From: Geosiphon pyriformis
Taxonomy: Eukaryota > Glomeromycota > Glomeromycetes > Archaeosporales > Geosiphonaceae
DNA: 64,000 bases
Assembly (NCBI GenBank): GCA_016748015.1
Contig: JAAOMT010000073.1
Coordinates: 1-64,000, forward strand
Reading direction: 5' to 3'
Made by a program: the position numbers and the translations under genes. Below the pieces are notes generated by a model that saw only the letters and a program-made list of their open reading frames with translations, ran no database searches and was not told where the DNA came from. Every line of letters starts with the position of its first letter. The first letter of the stretch is position 1. Shown one piece after another: positions 22,615-33,908 of this stretch.

Positions 22615-24458
22615 AGGAAGTATTGCCAGTCAAAACCAAACCATCAAAGCAAGCAGTCAAACTAAAAATGGATTTAGAAAGGCCTTCCAACATGTTCTCT
22701 AACTTGATAATGTGGGGGGATACCAAAAAATCCAAAGTCATAGTAGTCTTGCCACTAATGGCCTTATTTGAGCCCACTCTTATCACTATATCCTCTCCTT
22801 GATTTTGTGATGGGAGGGTCACCGGTGGCTGACATCCAGGGCTAGGTTAAGGAACTGCCAGCACAAATAAATTCAACTTCTTAGCCAATTCACCAATCTG
22901 TTTCACAAGGCTGACGAGACTGCTCTCAATGCTAATCAAACATTTTTCCAAATCATCTACAGCAAAAGGGAGCAGTACATCATTTTTTATGGAACCAAGT
23001 TGAGAATCATAACCAAAAAAATCATTCGAAGAAGAAGAACCAACCACTAACACCCAGGTCTTACCACCAAAAGCCAACAGACAGGAGATAGGTGCTGACT
23101 TCTTTTCATAAATTTTAGCCAATCTAAACCAATCTTGAGCTGAGAGAAGGGCTCTTTTGCTCTTAGGATTAGAAGACACACCTGCCAACTTACAAACTGA
23201 AATTGAGTGACCAAAAGAATTGCAACCAGAGCACAAAGGGATAACCAGACATGACTAGTAGAGACCAATGCTTTTTATTACTGGTGTATTGGCCACTGCC
23301 TGAGTTATGTTATCTTCAAAAACAAAACACACAGTGGCACAGTGTGCACGAGTATAATTGACAGAATTGCAGTCGATGATGCATGTTTTCCCACCAATGG
23401 AACCAAGAAAATCCCACAGATTATGTGTATTGGTTCTCACAGGGAGAGTGTAAAGCAAAGCCTTAAACCTGTCTCTAAAGTTCCATGTTTGTTTGTCAAC
23501 ATCAGTCTTGGCCACATATACTGCATCTTTCCCAATGAAGATAGACCATTTGGATGCCAAGAGATCAGCCTGAATTTGATTTCCCAAAATGATAATTGCC
23601 TTTTGCCACAAACCCACCAATTGCATTTTGATCAACTCAATTACTTCAAATTCGGAAACAGCCACACACACTGCCTCAATAGATGTTCCCACAGGAATTT
23701 TCCTAATCACAACTGACTGATTTGTGTGAATGTTGCCAAGGTGCTTAAGATTAGTGTTTATCACAACACTATGATTATGAGCCAATTTTCCCGCAGTCAT
23801 CATCGCCGATTCAGAAGTGAATGTAGCTCGAATGATTCTACCAAATTTTGAGGAAGTAAAAGCCCCCCCAAAATCATTCACACCTAAAAAAATTTTTCTG
23901 ATAAAACTCAATTTTTTCTGAGAAAACTTCCTAGCAATGGCCACAAGATTAATATCTAAAGCAAAGAATTTGTGAACAGACACCTGAACGGATGGCTTGA
24001 TAAGAAGAGGGGGTGGAAGAAGAAAGAAATCATTCAACACATCATTTTTTGCATTGACAGTATTATAATTAATTACACTCAGTGGCTTTCTTAATACTTT
24101 CTTGATTTTTACACACAAACTTTTTGGTGTATGATCAGAATCTCCTTTCATGAAAGTACCACTTTCACCATAGTCAACACTGGTTTCTTCAACCAAGCAC
24201 TTTTTCTCCATGTCAATACTCTTAGACTCTATAGTGTCACCAGTCTCAGAACCTCATGAACAAGCACCAGAAGCTTTAGCAGCAACCCTTTTATTATCAA
24301 TACTCTTTTCCAATATATCTTCCTTCCTTTTCTTCCTTGATGCAACAGCCTTGAAACCATCTTCAGAACCAAAATCTTTAATAGTCTTCTTTATAACAGC
24401 AATAACAAGACCAACAATGGCCTCAAAATCAAAAAACGGTTTGGTTTTATCGTACTGA
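22595..24458 (-). pseudogene. LINE B ORF1, nucleic-acid-binding protein
   Basis: Starts about 24458 and has a long clean stretch at 24211-23255 (MEKKCLVEET...). A region with VVIRKIPVGTSIEAV..A.SEFEVIELIK resembles an RRM-like fold, also present in LINE D. A CCHC knuckle reads CSGCNSFGHSISVCK at about 23230-23190. A helical C-terminus follows, then the stop overlapping the ORF2 start. Stops at about 24247 (TCA-TGA), 23252 and 22846. It would bind LINE RNA. The ORF1-ORF2 ATGA overlap suggests termination-reinitiation (known for other LINEs). Confidence 0.82.
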
Positions 24459-24540
24459 ATGTTGAAAAAACTTCTTTCAAAAAAAACTTTTGACTCTTTT
24501 TGGGAATTTGGGATGAACGAGAGAAAGAAGTTTTTTTAAC

Positions 24541-27500
24541 AAATTAATTTTAACAATTTATTTTTGTTTTAAAACCAATAAAGTTCTTAAACAAATAGTT
24601 AAAACATTATTAAAACTCTTAATAATATATTTTATAATATTCAAATTTTTTTATTTTAAGATTTTTGCATATATATTTAATTAGAAAAAAAATAATCAAA
24701 GTAATCAAAAAACTAATTAGTTTAACAACAAACTTAATTAATGTTATCAAATTAAAAATTTAAGATTTCAAAAAATTCAATTTAGAATTAATTAAAAAAT
24801 TAACAGTAAAAATAGTTAAAAATATAATAATAAAAAAACCCAAAAAAATCAAAACTTTAATATATAATTTTATATTAATAAAAAATAAATTAAAAATTTT
24901 AGAATTATCTATAAATTTGAAAAAATACTTAGAAAAAAAAGATAAAAACATTATATAATTCATAATTAAATAATTTTAATTTTAATACTTATAATAATAA
25001 TAACATTCAAAAATTATTTACCAAATACTATATTTATATAAAGTATTAGTTTTAAAATTACAAAATACAAAATCTTTAAAAACTTAAATATTATTAACTT
25101 AAAAAATTAAATTACTGATTTTAAAGATTATACAACCAAAAAAATATTAAACAATTTAATTTTAAAAATGTTTCTTGAAATAATAATTTTTTTTAGTTAA
25201 ATAAGAAAAAAAATTTAAGATTGTTTTTCTTAATTAATACAAACCAATAAGTAAAAATAATAATAACAAAAAAAGTTCTTAAAATAAATAATAATATATT
25301 ATTATAAGTTTATAAACTTTAATTTAATTAATATAATATTACTAAAAACATCTAAAATATTTTTAATATTATTAAGAAATTTATTAAAAAAATATTATAA
25401 AACACAATAAAGAAAAAAAAATTTATTGCAAAAAACTTTATAATCTTAAATATAATTAAAAACAAAATTACCAATAGCAATTTTAATAATAATAACCAAA
25501 AAAATTTCAAAACCAAAATTTATATAAAATAACTTAATATTGTTTTTGATTTTATTATAAAATTAAGCACTAAAATAAAAATTATTTATTTAAAAAATCT
25601 TTAATTTTTTTTTAAATATTACCAAAGACAGTACCAAAAAACAAAGAAGATATTAATTTAATTTTCGAAATCAGATAATCCAATAATATGATTAAATAAA
25701 AATATATTTAATAAAATGTCTTATTTTACTTATAAGTTTAGCAAAAATTAGTTAAAAATTAATGTATTAACCAAAAATTAAATTAAATTAAGATTGATTA
25801 TATGTTTTTATTATTGTTATTTAAAACAAAAATTTTTTTTTATCTATAATTACAATAAAATTAAGTATTATAATTAATATTAATAATATAAAATTAATAA
25901 AAAAGCCAAAAAAACAGAAAAAACAAAGTTTTATTTTTTATAAAAAAGAAATTGGTTTTAAGATATTAAAATTAACATTAAAAATTTTTTTTAGCATTTT
26001 AAAAGAATTATTATTATAAATAACAAAATTAATTTGGTTTTTTTGGTTATTTAAGCAGTAATAAGTAAAAAATAGAAGAAAAAAATAATTTAATTACTAA
26101 TTTTTTATTAAATTTTTAAAAAAAACAAAGATTATATTAAAACTATTTTAAATAAACTGTTTTAAAAAATCTTTAAAAAAAAAAAAACTTTTAACTAAAA
26201 AATAATGTTTTTAAACCAGCAAAAAATTGGCCAATTATTATTTTATTTAAAAAAAACATTTTTATAAAATATTATTAAATAATCTTTATAATTGTTAGTA
26301 CTTTATTGATAAAAAAATTATTAATTGTTTTAAATAATAAAAAAGATAAAAAAAGTGTAATTTTTTTAATTGATTTTTAATTTTTTAAGTTTAATTTTTT
26401 ATTTATTTATTTAATAGATAATAATATAATTTTAAATACTATTAATTATTATAAAACATAATATATTCTTTATAAAGTTGAATTTTTATTTGTTTTAATT
26501 ATTAAATTTAAGTTTTTTTTAAAAAATAAAAATAGTTAAATATATTATAATAAAATTAAATTTTATTAAAATAATTTTACTTAGTAATTTTTAAAATATA
26601 TTTAATATATTTAGCTTTTTTTATCTGCTTAATATTATCTTGAATTTTTTGTTAATAAAAACTATTGTTAATTTATAAATTATTTTAGCATTATAAAAAT
26701 AATAATACTATTATATACTATTTAAAATAAAAAATTTTTTTTTTTTAGAAATTGAAAAAACATATTGGCAAACTTAATTGTAAACTTTTTTTGTTATTAA
26801 AATATTATTTAATTATAACAATAAAACCAATTAAAAAATTAAAAATAACAAAAAAAAACTCATTTAAAAACAATAATAATAAATTTAAAGTTTACTATTA
26901 TTATAATTATTAATATTAATAATTGTTTTTTAACCACTTTAATTTTTTAGTTATTTAAAAATAATAATAATAATAACAGATTCAAAATTTTAAGACTTTT
27001 GCTAATAATAATAACAATAATAATATTTTAAACTAATTAAAAATTATTATAAATTTATATTATTTAATTATTTTTATTATTAAAAAAATTTTTGGTTGTT
27101 GTTTTTTAATTACATTAACAAAAATAATTTTTTTTTGTTTTAATTATAAACATAAAATTTAAAAAATTAAAAAACAAAAAGAGTTTTAAATTTAATATTA
27201 AGTTAAGAAAATAATTAAATGTTAATTTATTAGATAAAAACATATGTATATATATAATTTAAATAATTAACATAATAATAAAAATATTTTTACTTTATTT
27301 AAAAAACAAAATCATTATAATATACTATTTATAATTATATAATTGTTATTAAATATTATAATTAAACAACAATTTATTTATAATAAATATATAAATAAAT
27401 ATTATTATTAAAAATATTTTATATATTAATATAATAAAAATAAATTAAGTAATCAAAATAATAAATGCGCCAATAATTTAAAACTAAATTGAAATGGTAG

Positions 27501-27780
27501 TTTCAAAATTTATTTAATAAACTACAAAACAAACTTAAAAAATATAAAACAAAAAAGGTTTATTTACATAAATATTATAAAAAAATGTAATGATAAATAA
27601 AAAAAGTCAATAATCAATTCAGTTTTTGTAAAATTCAAAAAAATACTTGATTTGTTTTTATACGTATAATTAAAATAATTTAAGATATAATCAGGCTAAT
27701 TGTAATTGATTATATATAAAGTAAATCAGTTCTTAAAATTTATAATTGACAAAAAAAATTTTAATGTAAATACGTATATC
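24541..27780. other. A/T-rich decayed repeat block
   Basis: Long stretch with almost no G or C and no supportable gene. Homologous repeats can still be seen: 25130-24650 (read on minus) matches 48400-48840 (plus), and about 25090-25250 (plus) matches about 49480-49620 (plus). The block ends sharply near 27780 where composition becomes normal upstream of the NELF-A gene. Confidence 0.6.
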
Positions 27781-27813
27781 AAATTCACATTGAGTACTCC
27801 CATATTGATCAGA

Positions 27814-27821
27814 TGACGTCA
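27814..27821 (+). promoter_or_regulatory. CRE/ATF-type palindrome TGACGTCA
   Basis: A perfect 8-bp CRE palindrome lies 204 bp before the NELF-A start codon, in the short G/C-containing promoter region. Known as the site for ATF/CREB-type bZIP factors. Use here is an inference. Confidence 0.4.
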
Positions 27822-28024
27822 CACGACTAATGCGTCTACAGAACGCTGTTATTTCGCAACTTTATAAAAATTTATTCGCAAGTATTACTGCCAAAGAATT
27901 CCTATTTCTAATTCCTTACAAAGTTATTATCAAATCGTGGTCCACGAGGTCCGAGCATGGGAAGCGAAATACTTTAATAAAGACGTGCTAAAATAACTCA
28001 GTCAAAACGCAAACCAAGTGAAAA

Positions 28025-29924
28025 ATGACAGAACGGAATACGTCTCAAGGTGTGCGAAACTGGCTCACTACAGCTCGAGAAGATCCATGGACTTTTCCAA
28101 CCACGATAGGTCAAAACTTCAGTTCCCCTATTCTAAGAATCTTCAATCAGGACTGGCACACTTACGATGCAGATACTAAATTGGGGATTCTGCTTTCACT
28201 TTTATGCATAAAAAAGTTGCATTTGCAGACTTTGGAACAGGATATGAGCCAGGTAGAGACACCCAATTTCTATAGAGTTTTTAACCCAAGTTCTTCTTAC
28301 TATGGGTTTTCCTTTGAAAGGTACGCTCATTTAGGCACCCCAAAAGATATAAAACTTGATTTTTTTAACAGCTCATCAGGAGAAACCTCTTTTAGCTTAC
28401 CCTTAAGTCATGTAGTTTCGAGGTCTTCATAGCCTCATAAAACATAGGATCTGAATTCAAAGACCAAAGATTTCATTCCTGCACATTATTTGTTTTATAT
28501 GAATACCCACATCATCCTGCCTGACTTTAGCTATGAGCTTTACAGAATCCAAATAGAGGCTGTTTATTACTCATCTTCCTATTTATTTGCTCGCTATCTT
28601 AACCATTAATTAAAATTTAGATTATAAAAACGGGGATTCGTGATCCAGATGAGTGGGTGCGGCTTACATCTGAAATGGTAGCTGATTTTCCCCGAACTGG
28701 AGCGCTTAATATTCAAATTCTGGATATTTTACCGGGCGATTCTCGTGTCGGGCTTGAACGGTTAATAGATAAGAGTGAGTCTAAAGTATTTTTGCCTCTT
28801 TTATATATATTGATCATATTCTTCCTTATTGTAAATTTATATCGGTTGCCCTTTCCTCGGTTATCTTTGTCTTTTATGCATGAATTGAAATGGATAACCT
28901 CTCACAGTTAAAAGAAATGGCATAAAATTTCATCCAATGGAATACGCATACATAGATCTTGATATCTGTGACACTTTTTCAACATTATCATTGAACGCGT
29001 CTTCAAGAGAACATTCTGTAAAATCGCATTTCCAGGTCAACACTTCAAAAATAGCACCACAGAATGACAGATTGGCTTTATTAAGAGATCAAGGAAATTC
29101 GGGATCTTCAATAGCCTCGGGATCGACAATGAATGTTGCAGGATCCTTTCCGGCGGTATCCCAAAATTCCCCCATTGTTGCACAAAATCCTCAAATACCC
29201 GCAAATCGACCGCCCCCTCCTCGACCCCAGCTTTCTCAAAGCTCCTCTTCCCTTTTTATTCCCAAGCGCCGGCCTTCGCAAGTTTCACAGCCATCATTTT
29301 TAAGACCAGCTAATAATTCTTCAAGGCCAGCGCCGATTAACACTGCTCGAGGTTTGTTTCCCATCTTCCGCTAATAATTAAACTTGACCTTTTTCTAATC
29401 AATCTGAGATTTATATTTTGGTTCGCCTTCGTCTTAACTCAGCATCAATGTATAGTGGACAGGCAGCCCTTGGATCGGCAACTATCACAGAATCCCCTAC
29501 AGATATCACCACTGGGAAAACATTTCAGAAGCCAAAAAGAATCCAAATGCTTGATATGTCAACCGGAACCTCAATAATGAAAATTCAAGAAGAGACTTTG
29601 CTAAAGACCCAGCAAGGTAATCTTATCTTTTTAGCTTCTTCAGGTTAAAGCCTTCCTTTGATAATGATTTGTGGACAATAATTTTATCTTATCAGTGGAA
29701 GCCCAAGCGAAAGAAACAAAAAGATTAGAAAAGGAGAGAAGACAGGAAGAGAGGCGACGTGAAGAGGAGGAAAAAAGACTGCTAAAAGAAAGAGAAAAAG
29801 CTGATAAACAGAGGCAGAGAGAGGAAGCTAGGTTTGCTAAAGAAAAAGAAAAGCGAGATAAAGCTGCTGCAAAACAAGCCGCTGCGGCTGTCGTTGGAAC
29901 TTCAACAACTGATAATAATAATGA

Positions 29925-29958
<34 letters not shown>

Positions 29959-30886
29959 GATGATAATATTATTATCCCAAATATCCCACGTAAGAATCTC
30001 TCTTCAATTTCTCCAATTTCCTGTTTTCAAGATTCAATTTCTAATCTTTCGCATAATTTCAGCTGCCCAGCGAAAAAAGAAACGGATGAATAGTGAAGTA
30101 TCTCTTATGCAAATTGTAGCTGACCCTCTTATTCATAACGCGTTCTTATTTATGTCCCTATATAATTTTCCAATGCAATATATTCTTAGACGATACGACC
30201 ATCCAAGAGGAACAAATATCGGAAGAAGATCTTCACCATAAGAATGACGTCCCTAATATTGTTCCTCCTATAACCCCTGTTTCACCCACAAACACCTTCA
30301 TTTCAGTAAATCCTCCAACATTCATGACAGAGCCTTCCACAAGTGAACCTGCATCAGCGATCGACTTGCCTGATGCAAACTTAAATGCACCTAAACCCAG
30401 CGTTCCCATGGAACCCGCTACAAATGTCAAGCCAAATAATATGCCTCAAAGCATTACAGCGGAACAACTACAGGCACTCGCAGATGGGGTTTTTGAATAT
30501 GCCAATTATTTGAGTTCTGAAGATCGACAAACTATAATGGATTTCTTGGCTGGAACATACGGTAAGGCTGAGTTCAAGCTTAAATTTGTATAATTCCAAG
30601 TTTCACACATTTTTTTCCATTTCAATTTTTGGGCTTACAAATAGAGCGAAAATATTCTGCAGCAAGTTCGACACCAGGAGTTAATGATGTCATACGCGAT
30701 ATTGTTATGCACATTGACCGCACCCCACTGTATGGTGAAGGTAGAGAAATAATCGAAACAGTTGTTTTTGAAATGAACACAACTAAAGGGACATGGCGTA
30801 AACTAAAGAGGAAAAAGGTTAAAAGAATAATGCATGATGGATTAAATGGAAAAACCAATGGTAATGAACAGATTGCAGACCAATGA
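28025..30886 (+). CDS. NELFA: NELF-A homologue (negative elongation factor subunit A)
   Basis: Eight exons: 28025-28252, 28621-28774, 28908-29351, 29443-29616, 29696-29989, 30063-30092, 30190-30561, 30645-30886. All introns are GT-AG, the phases close, and the product is about 645 aa. Residues 1-130 match the helical N-terminal NELF-A domain (W, then LRIF..DW..YDADTKLGILLSLL, then DEWVRLTSEMVADFPRTGALN). A short KRIQMLDMSTGTSI motif matches KLLDISELD of animal NELF-A. A charged coiled coil and an Asn/Asp run follow (exon 5). The C-terminus (ITAEQLQALADGVFEYANYLS, then TVVFEMNTTKGTWRKLKR) matches the end of animal NELF-A. NELF holds RNA polymerase II at promoter-proximal pauses in the nucleus. 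Small exon 6 is the least certain. Stop at 30884; neighbour USP converges 340 bp away. Confidence 0.85.
29905..29975 (+). repeat. AAT/GAT trinucleotide run in NELF-A exon 5
   Basis: In-frame AAT and GAT repeats encode a run of Asn and Asp after the coiled-coil region. Such runs change length readily and are usually disordered. Confidence 0.8.
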
Positions 30887-31226
30887 ACCTCGCTGAAGGC
30901 GATGATTTCTGTGATGCTTTCTGCCATTTGGGAGTATTTTACATTTTTTGAATTCCATGCAGTGAGCTGATTTTCCAGTGTCCAAGTGTCAAATCTGCGA
31001 AAGACCAAGGTGGCAAGTTCGTTCGATAAGCGGCACAAAAAGTCATAAATTCAATGGGACTGTAAATCGATCAATCAAACTTCAAAAGTTTTTTTTATAG
31101 CTGATAATATACTCGTCTATGTTTAGTAAAACTCGGCACGTAGATTAAGCATTACTTGATCACCCTACAATGCTGGCTTTAGGATTATGAGAATCCTTTA
31201 ATAATTAATCAATCAGATAATCTTTG
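30887..31226. other. Convergent 3' intergenic region
   Basis: Lies between the stops of the NELF-A and USP genes, which point at each other, so it holds both 3' UTRs. No further gene is supported. Confidence 0.6.
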
Positions 31227-32001
31227 CTACAGAGTTCTCTGTAAACCTTTGACAATTAAAACGGGACAGTGTGCATTTTGCTGGCAATAATCCGAGAAAG
31301 AACCAACAAATAGCCTGATAATGGAATATACAGAGCTTAATTTTCATATCAGTTTAATAAATGATACAAATAACAAGATATTTAGATACCTCTTCCAGGT
31401 AGACAAATCACGGCTTCCCATGATCAATATGTCGGCTTTCTCTTTTTGAGTATAGTCAAGTATAATATTTCTTGTATCGGTTTTTGATTTAATTATTTCA
31501 ACTTTTGCAGCGATCTATGTGGAAGAAACCATTTCATTAGCCATTTAACTGATAATCATGATTCAACAGAATTTCCTCACTACATTTGCCGCTTTCAATT
31601 TTTGAAGATATTCATCAAGGGAATCCTGGGTCTTTTTTTCGATCTAATAAAACAATAATTTCCAATTAATTGAATGAAAAGATATAAAATTATTTTAATG
31701 AGTTGCTGTTACTTGCTTCTTTCTCCCAGTTCATAATATATTCAGCCGCATAATCCACATTCATTTCTTAAATAAAATACTTATTTTTATCGCCATTAAC
31801 AATGGAAATTTCGGTACTTTGCAAGTCACTACATACGGTACCCAACTCAGTTGCTTCAAAGTCCGAACTCAAAGATAGAGCTGAAACCAAATGAACATCA
31901 TCCCTTTCCGGATTTAAGAAATTTTCAATTATCCAGTCGATTGTATAGGTTGCTTCCTTTGTGGAGGAGTCTAATGCAACTACAACTTTACGCGGCTTCA
32001 T
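31227..32001 (-). CDS. Universal stress protein (UspA family)
   Basis: Five exons on minus: 32001-31842, 31766-31717, 31643-31581, 31514-31390, 31314-31227. Joined they give 161 aa, the usual size of one USP domain. The N-terminus KVVVALDSSTKEATYTIDWIIENF is the first strand and helix. The C-terminus has ADILIMGSRDLSTWKRLFVGS followed by CPVLIVK, the nucleotide-binding loop of the family. That loop is normally G-x2-G-x9-G-S; here the second Gly is Asp. Intron 2 uses a GC donor (GCAAGT), the only choice that keeps the frame. The family binds ATP/AMP or acts in stress signalling; the exact role here is unknown. Divergent from twinfilin. Confidence 0.88.
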
Positions 32002-32209
32002 GGCACAATACTGTTCGCTATCTCTAATGAGAATGATCTGCCTAAAATGTTGACTCGTTTTAAATCATGATGCCACTTTATACATCCAAATATGGGAAGG
32101 CTTATCATTTAAGTTTTAGGCAGAAACTTTATAAAGCTGAAATTATGTGTCTTCAAGTGACAAAGCAAACTTGTTAACGGACAACGAAATTTCGAAAGTA
32201 TAACTGAAA
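32002..32209. promoter_or_regulatory. Divergent promoter region of USP and twinfilin
   Basis: Only 208 bp separate the two start codons, so both promoters and 5' UTRs must share it or overlap. No clear TATA box or known factor site was recognised. Confidence 0.5.
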
Positions 32210-33908
32210 ATGACACACCAGTCCGGCATTAAAGGTCATTTTCTATTCACGATGATATTTGGTTCAAAATCAGTGAATAATTTTAAAAACATCATCTATA
32301 GAGTCCAAAGAACTCGCCGACTTGTTCGCTAATGCTGTGAAGACAAGGAAGCTACGTATTATTCGTGTGTCCATTGTAAATGGTGGCTATTTTAAGTATT
32401 ACAGTAATATCACAACAATTGAAATTGAAATCTAATGGTCAATTTATGAAATATAGAGTCTTTGGTACCAAATGGTACTATCGAGGCAGGTGATGACTGG
32501 GTATCTGGTTAGTTCTAAGTTTCTTCGAACTGTCCTGACTGACGAGTGTACCAAATAAAAAAAACTTATTTATTTGATCAATAATTCAGATTATGCTAAA
32601 GTTCTATCGTTTCTCGAGGAAAAAATTCCGGCCTATATTCTTTTCAGACTGGATTCCAAATCAAGCACTGGAAATTTTGAATGGCTATTTTTGTGTTACG
32701 TACCTGACCTAGCGAAGGTAACCAATTTTCACAGAGGCAATATTCAAAAAAAATCCTGAATTTATGAATTTATAATACAATAAGGTGAGAGATAAAATGT
32801 TGTATGCTTCGACCCGTGCTACTCTTACGAGAGATTTGGGAGATAATTACTTTGTAGACTCCATATACGGGACTGTGGCGGTGAGTAATGGCCTATTTTT
32901 TTTGAATTTCTTTTTCAACTCACCATAGATGCGTGTTTTTTGTTTACATTCAATAGAACGATTTCACATATGAGGGATATTTAAAGCACAAAAAACATCA
33001 ACTTGCTGATGCCCCTCTTACTGAACGCGAAAAAGAATTGGCAGAGATAAAAATTGCCGAGGTAAACTGTTTTTTATTGAGGGAAAACTAAAGTTGCAGT
33101 TTTTGATGTTCATATTTAATGATTGTGTGTTACCAGGTAAATTCATTCAGCTCATCAACGCGCAAATCCCATGCAGCAGGTGTTTCTTTTCCTATCGCCG
33201 ATGAGGCTTTGGTCGCGTTAAAACAACTTGGTAGTGCTGATCGGACCCATAATCTCGTACAACTTGTACGTAAATTTATTTCATGGTTCATATTGTAAAA
33301 TACATAAACTTTAAGAATTCATCTGCTAAATTCTAGGTCGTCGATACAATAGGCGAGAAATTTGAGCTTTCTTCATCAGATAATATTGGAGTTGATCAAC
33401 TTGCTGCCGTTCTTCCTGTTGATGCACCCAGGTTTTCCTTTTTTGCTTACAATTATTCCCACAATGGCCAGGAATTTGATTCAATAGGTAAATCTTGAGG
33501 GGTGAATTAATGAATAAATGAAATTTTGCTAAATAGCTAACATTATTTTATAGTTTTTATCTATACCTGCCCATCAACCTCTAAAATTCGAGAACGAATG
33601 TTATATTCTTCTTCCCGAGCCTCTATAATTTCTATCGCAGAAAAAGAAGCAAGTCTTGAAATAGTAAAAAAGGTAATGACAAAGGAGAATGAAGATTTCT
33701 TTACAAGTAATAAAAAGATGGGTTAAAAATTTATGTTAAAAATTAACCTTTATTTTTCATTTGTAAATAATGTCATTAGCTAGAAACAAATGATCCTAAA
33801 GATTTGAACGAATCATTTTTACTCAATGAGCTGCATCCAAAGAAAGATATTGGGATTAAAAAATTCGATCGGCCTAAACCTCCAGGAAGGAGAAATATCC
33901 GAACCTGA
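32210..33908 (+). CDS. TWF: Twinfilin (two ADF-homology domains)
   Basis: Ten exons: 32210-32234, 32302-32382, 32457-32507, 32590-32717, 32785-32880, 32957-33061, 33137-33265, 33337-33487, 33554-33672, 33780-33908; 337 aa, the usual twinfilin length. It begins MTHQSGIK like animal twinfilins. ADF-H domain 1 has the core [24 protein letters not shown] and [15 protein letters not shown] linker follows, then ADF-H domain 2 ([17 protein letters not shown], then [11 protein letters not shown]-like and [20 protein letters not shown]). It ends in a basic tail ([13 protein letters not shown]) that in the family binds capping protein and lipids. It binds ADP-actin monomers and barbed ends in the cytoplasm. 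All introns are GT-AG and short. The gene is intact and very probably functional. Confidence 0.95.

Larger units (their letters stand above)
17812..24540 (-). mobile_element. LINE B, near full-length non-LTR retrotransposon
   Basis: Carries a 5' leader (24540-24460), ORF1 with one CCHC knuckle, and ORF2 with endonuclease, RT, RNase H and a terminal Cys/His finger. A 3' UTR (17910-17812) is homologous to that of LINE C (shared GCATGATTC.TGCTTAGT and GTATTTGGAC.TCA.TCAT), followed by an A-rich tail. Stop codons and frameshifts scattered through both ORFs make it inactive, but decay is far milder than in LINE A. No clear target duplication was identified because both flanks are low complexity. 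Confidence 0.88.

Noticed and set aside
24210-24458. 82-codon plus-strand frame
   Set aside because: Antisense to LINE B ORF1; shadow.
28253-28432. Continuation of the NELF-A first exon in frame for about 60 codons
   Set aside because: NELF-A homology jumps from 28252 to 28621 with matching phase and good GT-AG signals; the extension matches nothing and ends in a stop.
30622-31038. 138-codon open frame on minus over the last NELF-A exon
   Set aside because: It overlaps the conserved C-terminal NELF-A exon antisense, matches no family, and extends only into the 3' flank; a shadow of the real exon.
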